Part shown: piece after piece, positions 57,346 through 64,000 of the stretch
How positions within the stretch are numbered: the first letter of the stretch is position 1
How the letters are laid out: each line of letters starts with the position of its first letter
Source: Pelobates cultripes
Taxonomy: Eukaryota; Chordata; Amphibia; Anura; Pelobatidae
Reading direction: 5' to 3'
NCBI GenBank assembly: GCA_933207985.1
Contig: OW240915.1
Coordinates: 266,061,360 to 266,125,359, forward strand
DNA: 64,000 bases
The notes under the pieces: model-generated
Seen by the model: the letters and a program-made list of their open reading frames with translations, nothing else
Told to the model about the DNA's origin: nothing
Databases searched by the model: none
Made by a program: the position numbers and the translations under genes

Positions 57346-58034
57346 ACCATTGGAGTAATGTTAGCCAGCCCTAGGTCTGGATGCACCAGGACCAGATAAG
57401 AGTGCAGATTCCTCCTATTGTTTGTTACCTGGAAAATTATTACATTTTCAAATCAAATAAAAGATTTTATTCATTAGCCATTTTATAATAAAGATATAAA
57501 ATAGTAAGTACATTAAAATTGACATGAAAGAAGAGGTGAAGAACAAGAATTCTTGCAATCTAAGATTTGTCACTGATATGTTTCCTGTAATAGTTTTCTT
57601 ATTAGAAGCTATTGTAGTTACATTATCTCATAATTAATAGACACTTCCATAATATTTTTGCAACATATCTGCTATAGGGTTTATATTGCCAGGACCCCCT
57701 GCCATTGTGTCACAGCAAATAATCCATTTTTTTTTTGGAATGGTGTGACACTTACCTGGGTCCCCAGATAATTCATCAAAGCCGCATTTAAGCAGCTAGA
57801 GAAGAAGGATGTAGTTCTCTAAGAATACTGAGGACAACAACAGAATTATTAGTAGGATGAAATGCATTGTATAGTGCAAATGCTTGGCATAGCTGTACTT
57901 ACTGCATATGATATCTTAGAATCCACATTCCCAGAAATTCCCTCGTGATTTTTACAAATACGTATAAGCAAAGAATTCGAACATTTTTATCTCTTTTGAT
58001 TTATATGCCAGCTATATTTTCCATGATATATATA
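57346..58034. other. No gene recognised
   Basis: AT-rich single-copy sequence. Confidence 0.5.
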
Positions 58035-59568
<1,534 letters not shown>

Positions 59569-60230
59569 TATATATATATATATAATAAACATTTACAATG
59601 AATACCTAGTTTTTAATTTAGTTTTCATAATCTGCCATTAATGCAGTCATAATTTATCTTTAATACATTTTAAAAATATCATTGTTTTCATTGAAATGAT
59701 GGTAATTGTCACATTTTTTTTGAAGTTGCGCTTTTCACTTTTCACTGGGAAAATGTCTGATGTCTGTGAGCAGCGAATGCAAATAGATTTATTCTTGACA
59801 GAAGGTTTCTGAAATTCTTTTTTGGAACCTCGCAAACAGATGTGATTTTTCTTTTTTTTTTAGGTTTATGAAGTTGTCAAAGGGAAATGGAAGCATTTGT
59901 TTCTTGTGGTACAATTATTGTCATTTTAAAACTGGAACAGAAACACAGAGCCTTAATCTCAACTGAGCAATATACCAGCAAACAGCAATCTTAAGAAATT
60001 GTTTCAACTGAATGTTGTGACAGACAAGTGGACTTTCATGTGTGCAATGAAAATGTCCACTGCTGACAAATTATAATCCCTTTATTACTATGAGAAATCC
60101 AATGTCAGAATGAAGGCAGGACAGAACAAGAATAGAGAATATCATTATTTTACAGATGGACATAGCAATTCAATGATAATAATTTGGTAGAAAATGAAAA
60201 AAACTGTAAACTTACCCAGACAAAATATAC
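59569..60230. other. No gene; low-repeat tract with an octamer word
   Basis: 59,650-60,110 has no recognisable repeat and contains GCGAATGCAAATAG, with the octamer ATGCAAAT. It could be conserved non-coding DNA. A polypyrimidine stretch followed by AG at 59,850-59,863 resembles a splice acceptor, but no exon-like frame follows. Confidence 0.35.
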
Positions 60231-60682
60231 CTAGAGGGACACTATAGTCACCAGAAAAACTATGGCTAATTGTAGCTGTTCTGATGTTTACTGCCTGTTC
60301 CTGCAGGCTTATCAATGTAAACACTGCCTTTTTAGAGAACAGGCAGTGTTTGCATTGGTGCCTAGTTAACCCTCTACTGGCAGTCACTCAGACGCCACTA
60401 GAGGTATTTCCTGGATCATTGCTGCACAATTCCTGCTGAATGGAGGTACTGAACGTTCCCCATAGAGATGCATTGATTCAATACATCTCTATGAGGAGAT
60501 GTTGCTTGACATAGCACAGCATTTGACGCGCATGCACAATTGCCTCCCGATGGTTGAGATGATTAATATTGATAATCTCAGCCAAGAAAAAAGGTGAGCA
60601 GGACATCTTTTTAACTAGAAATAAGGAGGGCCGGGGGCCTAAATGGCATGTTTGTATTCCTAACCCTACAGTGTTCCTTTAA
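60231..60682 (+). repeat. Complete TTAA-type MITE, ~450 bp
   Basis: The left end CTAGAGGGACACTATAGTCA is a decayed TTAAAGGGACACTATAG. The right end is the complement of TTAAAGGAACACTGTAGGG. Inside are a CAGGCAGTGTTT / AACACTGCCT pair and a CATAGAGATGCATTG / CAATACATCTCTATG hairpin. Confidence 0.8.
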
Positions 60683-61178
60683 AATGTAACTGTCAAGTAC
60701 CTTGTTCGCTTCATATTAAGTAAGCAGAGAGTGTCCACTCAACGAGTGTCGTCTTCTTCAGTGATGAAATGTTCTGGGTTAGTTGATCATTTTCACTTTT
60801 GAGTGTTGGGTAAACTACTCTTAGAATTCTCAGCCTGCTAAAGTTATCCAGGATGGACAGAAATTGTGTTAAAATGAGTAAGTGTCATTTCAAGTCATCT
60901 GAGGAAGGGTTGGCTTCCAGGTGCCATGTAATGTCCTGGATGTGCAAACCGCTTCCAGTTTTACCAAAAAACACATGGCACTCATAGATAAACTGTGCTG
61001 TAGTGGTTTAAGTGTCCTTTTAATACTGTCTAATAAATTGAGACATACTTGTAACATTAGAAACATACATCTTCATGTGTAAATTATTTGGGAAAAACAT
61101 GCTACCAGAAATTGGATTTCCTTATTTAAAAATAAATTATTTTTGTATTGTGATTGTCAGAAAATATTGTACTTAGAA
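60683..61178. other. No gene; MITE-like end near 61,000
   Basis: Mostly single-copy. GTGCTGTAGTGGTTTAAGTG with TCCTTTTAA at 60,990-61,023 resembles one more TTAA-type end. Confidence 0.4.
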
Positions 61179-61186
61179 ACTGCACA
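61179..61186. repeat. Left 8-bp target duplication ACTGCACA
   Basis: Identical to 62,505-62,512. Confidence 0.9.
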
Positions 61187-61297
61187 CAGGGCCGGCCTTA
61201 GGGGTGTGCGAGCTGTGCGGCCGCACAGGGCGCCATGGCAACAGGGGCGCCGGGCGGCCAACACAGCTCGCAGGCCGGCCGAGTTCTGTATTTAAAG

Positions 61298-61338
61298 TGC
61301 AAGTCAAGTGCATAATACTGCTTTGCACTTGACTTGCA
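61298..61338. repeat. 15-bp perfect inverted repeat in the hAT element
   Basis: TGCAAGTCAAGTGCA (61,298-61,312) and TGCACTTGACTTGCA (61,324-61,338), with an 11-bp loop. Confidence 0.95.
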
Positions 61339-61609
61339 AATTATGAGCAGAGAGCCGCCGCCGGGAATCCACTTCTGTATGGAGGGTGGAGGAGGAGCGT
61401 GGGGGCGTTATGCCGCGTACTTGCGTAACGTCGACGTGCTCTGTCATCAGAGGGAGCCGCGGAAGGATCCAATTCAGTGAGTGAAGGCGGCACCCGGTGC
61501 TCTTCAATCGGCGGAGACAGCTCAGTCCAGGGAGCAGCAGCCTTTACTGTGAGTGACTTTTTTTTTCTTTTTTATTAAATAGGTTTTGTTGAAGAGGTGC
61601 AGGAATTTA

Positions 61610-62400
61610 ATTAAGGGGGGCAGGGGATTGATGAAGGGGTGGCATGGATTGCATTAATTGGCAGGGGATTTATTAAGGGGGCTGATAAAGGGTGGCAGGA
61701 AACTGAAAAGGGGGGCATGGGGCTGATTAAAGGGGGCAGGTGGTTGATAAAGGAGTGGGAGGGGATTGATGAGGAGATCAGGGGGCTGATGAAATGGGGG
61801 CAGATGGCTGATAAATAGGTGGGAGGGAATTGATGAGGGGGCAGGGGACTGATGAAGGGGTGGCCAGGGGTTGGATTATTTGGCATGGGATGTATTAAGG
61901 GGGCTGATGAAGGGGAGCAGGGGGTTGAAAAGGGGGGCATGGGACTGATTAAAGGGGGGCAGGTGGGTGATAGGGGTGGGAGGGTACTGATGAGGGGGTC
62001 AGGGGGCTGATAAAAGGGGGAGGGGATTGGTGAGGGGGTCAGGGGACTGATGAATGGGGCAGAGGGCTGTTAAAGGGGTGGGAGGGGATTGATTAGGGGG
62101 TCAGGCGGCTGATGAATAGGGGCAGAGGGCTGAGTAAAGGGTGGGAGGGAATTGATGAGAGGGGCAGGGGACTGATGAAGGGGTGGCAGGAATTGATAAA
62201 GGGGTGGGAGGGGATTGATGAAGGGTAAGGGGTGGCTAGGAGTTTGACGAAGGGATGGCCAGGGCATTGATGAAGGGGAAGGGGTGGCCAGGAGTTTGAT
62301 GAAGTGGTGGCCAGGGGCTTGGTGAAGATCTGGCCAGGGATTTTGGTTAAGAGGTGCAGTGGTTTTGTAGAAGGGGGTGGAGGCAACAGATTGTGAATGC
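61610..62400. repeat. Purine-rich tandem array (GGGGGCTGATGAAGGGG units)
   Basis: About 790 bp of variable units based on GGGGATTGATGAAGGGGTGG and GGGGGCAGGGGACTGATGAA. Minus-strand frames stay open and give Pro/Ser/His-rich peptides; this follows from composition and I call no gene. Confidence 0.95.
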
Positions 62401-62504
62401 TCCTAAAATAGTTTGAAGGGGTCCAAACAGAGACAGGTGAGGAGGGGGGGGGGCGCCACAAGATTGTTTCGCACAGGGCGCCTGAACACCTAAGGCCGGC
62501 CCTG

Positions 62505-62512
62505 ACTGCACA
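62505..62512. repeat. Right 8-bp target duplication ACTGCACA
   Basis: Exact match to 61,179-61,186. Confidence 0.9.
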
Positions 62513-64000
62513 TTCAATTTTGTTTATTTGAAATTCTCTGCTTGGTAAGATAATTTGATTGTTACATTTCCTATAATAGAGGGAAGATAATGTATTTGTT
62601 GCAACCAGTCTCCCTCCAACAAATGTGGGTATAAATAAAAACGGTCTGTCATTTTGGTCTCATTCTCTAAACACCAAAAAGTGTAGCGTTTTAAAAATTA
62701 CATCTTGCATCATGTTTAGACAGGAATCTAAGATGATTAGAATTTCAGAAGCAAGGCAGGTCAATTGTGCATTATTATTAGAGACATTTAATGCATTCTA
62801 ATGGTAGATGATAAGGAATAAAGTGCTTTATATGCTAAATGTAGACATTTTATCCTATTAGCATTCGGAATTGACATGAAAAGACCACATTTGCATTTTG
62901 GATGCATTTTAATAGAAATATTTGTCCTTACATCAAGATAAAATCTGTACACTACAATGACAGCAGATGCTGATAGCAGCAAGTTCATTTAAAAAAAAAT
63001 AGCTTTAAAATCTAGTAAATGAAGCATTCACAACACCGAACATTGCCAAATTGGTGATTTTAAAGAACTATAAAGAGAATCTGCTATAAGTATTTTGTAC
63101 CATCATTTTTAAAGACACTAATCATCTAGTACTACTGTCTAACAAAAGTATCTATTTGAAACAAGTGACTATATTTTAAATCTTCAACTCTTATATGGGT
63201 CTTAATTTAATCTTTTTGGATAAACAATTCAAATCATATAATATTTTTAAAAATATTTTAATATTTTGATATTCTTTTCTGTATTTTTTCTATTATATAT
63301 GTTTGGTTGTTTAAAGTTTTGAAAAAAAATATTTTAAATATTTACCCAGAAATATGAAATAATTTTATAAAACATATTCAAAATTATTAAGTTGAGGTCA
63401 TGATCAGATAAACAGTTGTAGTTTATACTTATGAAGTTTTTGAATAAACTGAAATTTGTCCAAAATTTAACAGGGAATTGTAATCTTTTTCCAAAATAGC
63501 CAAATTACAAAAAATCTCCTGCCAACCAATTTTTCTTTTTCTTTTTTTTAGCCAAAAGTATTTTTCCAATTCATCTAGTTTATTATAAGATTTGCTATTC
63601 CTTTTTTTAATCTCAACAATTCCCTCTTTAGTTAATAATCATATTTGTGAAGTTTACTTACACTTGCTGTTCATCTTTCATTGCCCAGTAACAAACCCCA
63701 ATTGTCAAAGGAAATTCTTTTAACAATGCGATGTATAATGATATATTGATTTTTTTTTTTTTTTGGCACTACAGATAATTCTTTATCATGAATATATAAT
63801 GATGCCTAGAGGTTAGACCTACAAGCTGTCTGTAAACTCACAATATGTCCAAAACAAAATTGTCCTTAGCCATCCGTACTGTACAATTATGCAAAAAAAA
63901 ATCTAGAAAACTTCCTAACATTGGTGGAATTAAACTTTTGAAAATAATTTTCTCAGTTGGAGATAAGAGCTCAACATTTTGTGTGGAAGAGTGGACTGAA
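62513..64000. other. No gene recognised; AT-rich low-repeat tract
   Basis: Very AT-rich, with no MITE or LINE words that I recognise. 62,760-63,110 could contain conserved non-coding sequence; unproven. Confidence 0.35.

Larger units (their letters stand above)
61187..62504. mobile_element. Non-autonomous hAT-type element, 1,318 bp
   Basis: Both ends read CAGGGCCGGCCTTAGG (right one complementary), with exact ACTGCACA duplications outside: the hAT layout. The left end carries a GC-rich CpG-bearing stretch and a perfect 15-bp inverted repeat; the centre is a long purine-rich array. No transposase is visible. Ends beginning CAGGGCCGG are shared in style with the element at 41,759, which suggests related transposases mobilised both. 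Confidence 0.95.

Noticed and set aside
59850..59940. Splice acceptor-like polypyrimidine tract with AG, possible host exon
   Set aside because: No sustained frame or donor follows, and no protein similarity is apparent.
61611..62461. Pro/Ser-rich minus-strand frames
   Set aside because: Translation of the purine-rich array in the third hAT element.

Overview
This window looks like a piece of a large, repeat-rich vertebrate nuclear genome, most likely an anuran amphibian. The main evidence is the repeat mix: many TTAA-ended short DNA elements starting TTAAAGG (the T2/Kolobok-like style known from Xenopus), a CR1-type LINE with an SGNH/GDSL ORF1, a DIRS-type tyrosine-recombinase fossil, L1 pieces, several decayed Tc1/mariner copies and hAT elements with exact 8-bp target duplications. 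The background is AT-rich and full of stops. I found no convincing host exon, tRNA, rRNA, CRISPR or bacterial operon. Every protein-like stretch I recognise belongs to a transposable element, and all of them are broken. The species is not determinable by eye.

Layout. 1-7,080: mostly single-copy AT-rich DNA with small MITE pieces and an impure ~35-bp tandem array (4,960-5,330). 7,085-8,430: an L1-like 1.3-kb element whose sibling lies inverted at 14,098-17,893. 8,800-10,436: an AT-rich block with large inverted repeats, related to a degenerate satellite-like block at 52,250-53,160. 10,437-13,700: a nest made of a Tc1 remnant, a TTAA element, a CA-rich array, a 56-bp minisatellite and a CR1 3' insertion. 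14,404-16,908: a complete hAT-type element (8-bp duplication CTGGTGGG) sitting inside the second L1-like copy; it carries a promoter-like module and a 70-bp tandem array. 17,900-25,300: Tc1, MITE and CR1 pieces. 25,321-25,788: a solo LTR with a 5-bp duplication. 25,870-27,870: a DIRS fossil. 29,193-30,163: two TTAA elements that share one TTAA.

30,164-37,280 is mainly single-copy AT-rich sequence with one CR1 tail. 37,281-40,950 is a nearly full-length CR1 on the minus strand (SGNH ORF1, endonuclease, reverse transcriptase, 3' tail), disabled by several stops and frameshifts. 41,759-43,799 is a second hAT-type element (duplication GGTCCATG) with a perfect 44-bp palindrome and nested repeats. 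43,808-50,590 is AT-rich with a few small repeats and a reverse-transcriptase fossil. 50,592-52,111, 56,368-57,060 and 58,035-59,568 are three Tc1/mariner copies of different families. 53,519-54,350 is an L1 ORF1 fragment. 61,187-62,504 is a third hAT-type element (duplication ACTGCACA).

How the parts work together. These are successive layers of parasitic elements, not a pathway. Nesting gives relative ages: the Tc1 copy at 10,437 predates the TTAA element inserted into its end, the L1-like copy predates the hAT element inside it, and the 56-bp array predates the CR1 insertion in it. The most interesting signals are the L1-like pair sharing both ends at about 1.3 kb, the promoter plus splice-donor module kept in a non-autonomous hAT element, the long perfect palindromes, and the unclassified inverted-repeat families. 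Element names are from motif recognition without database searches.
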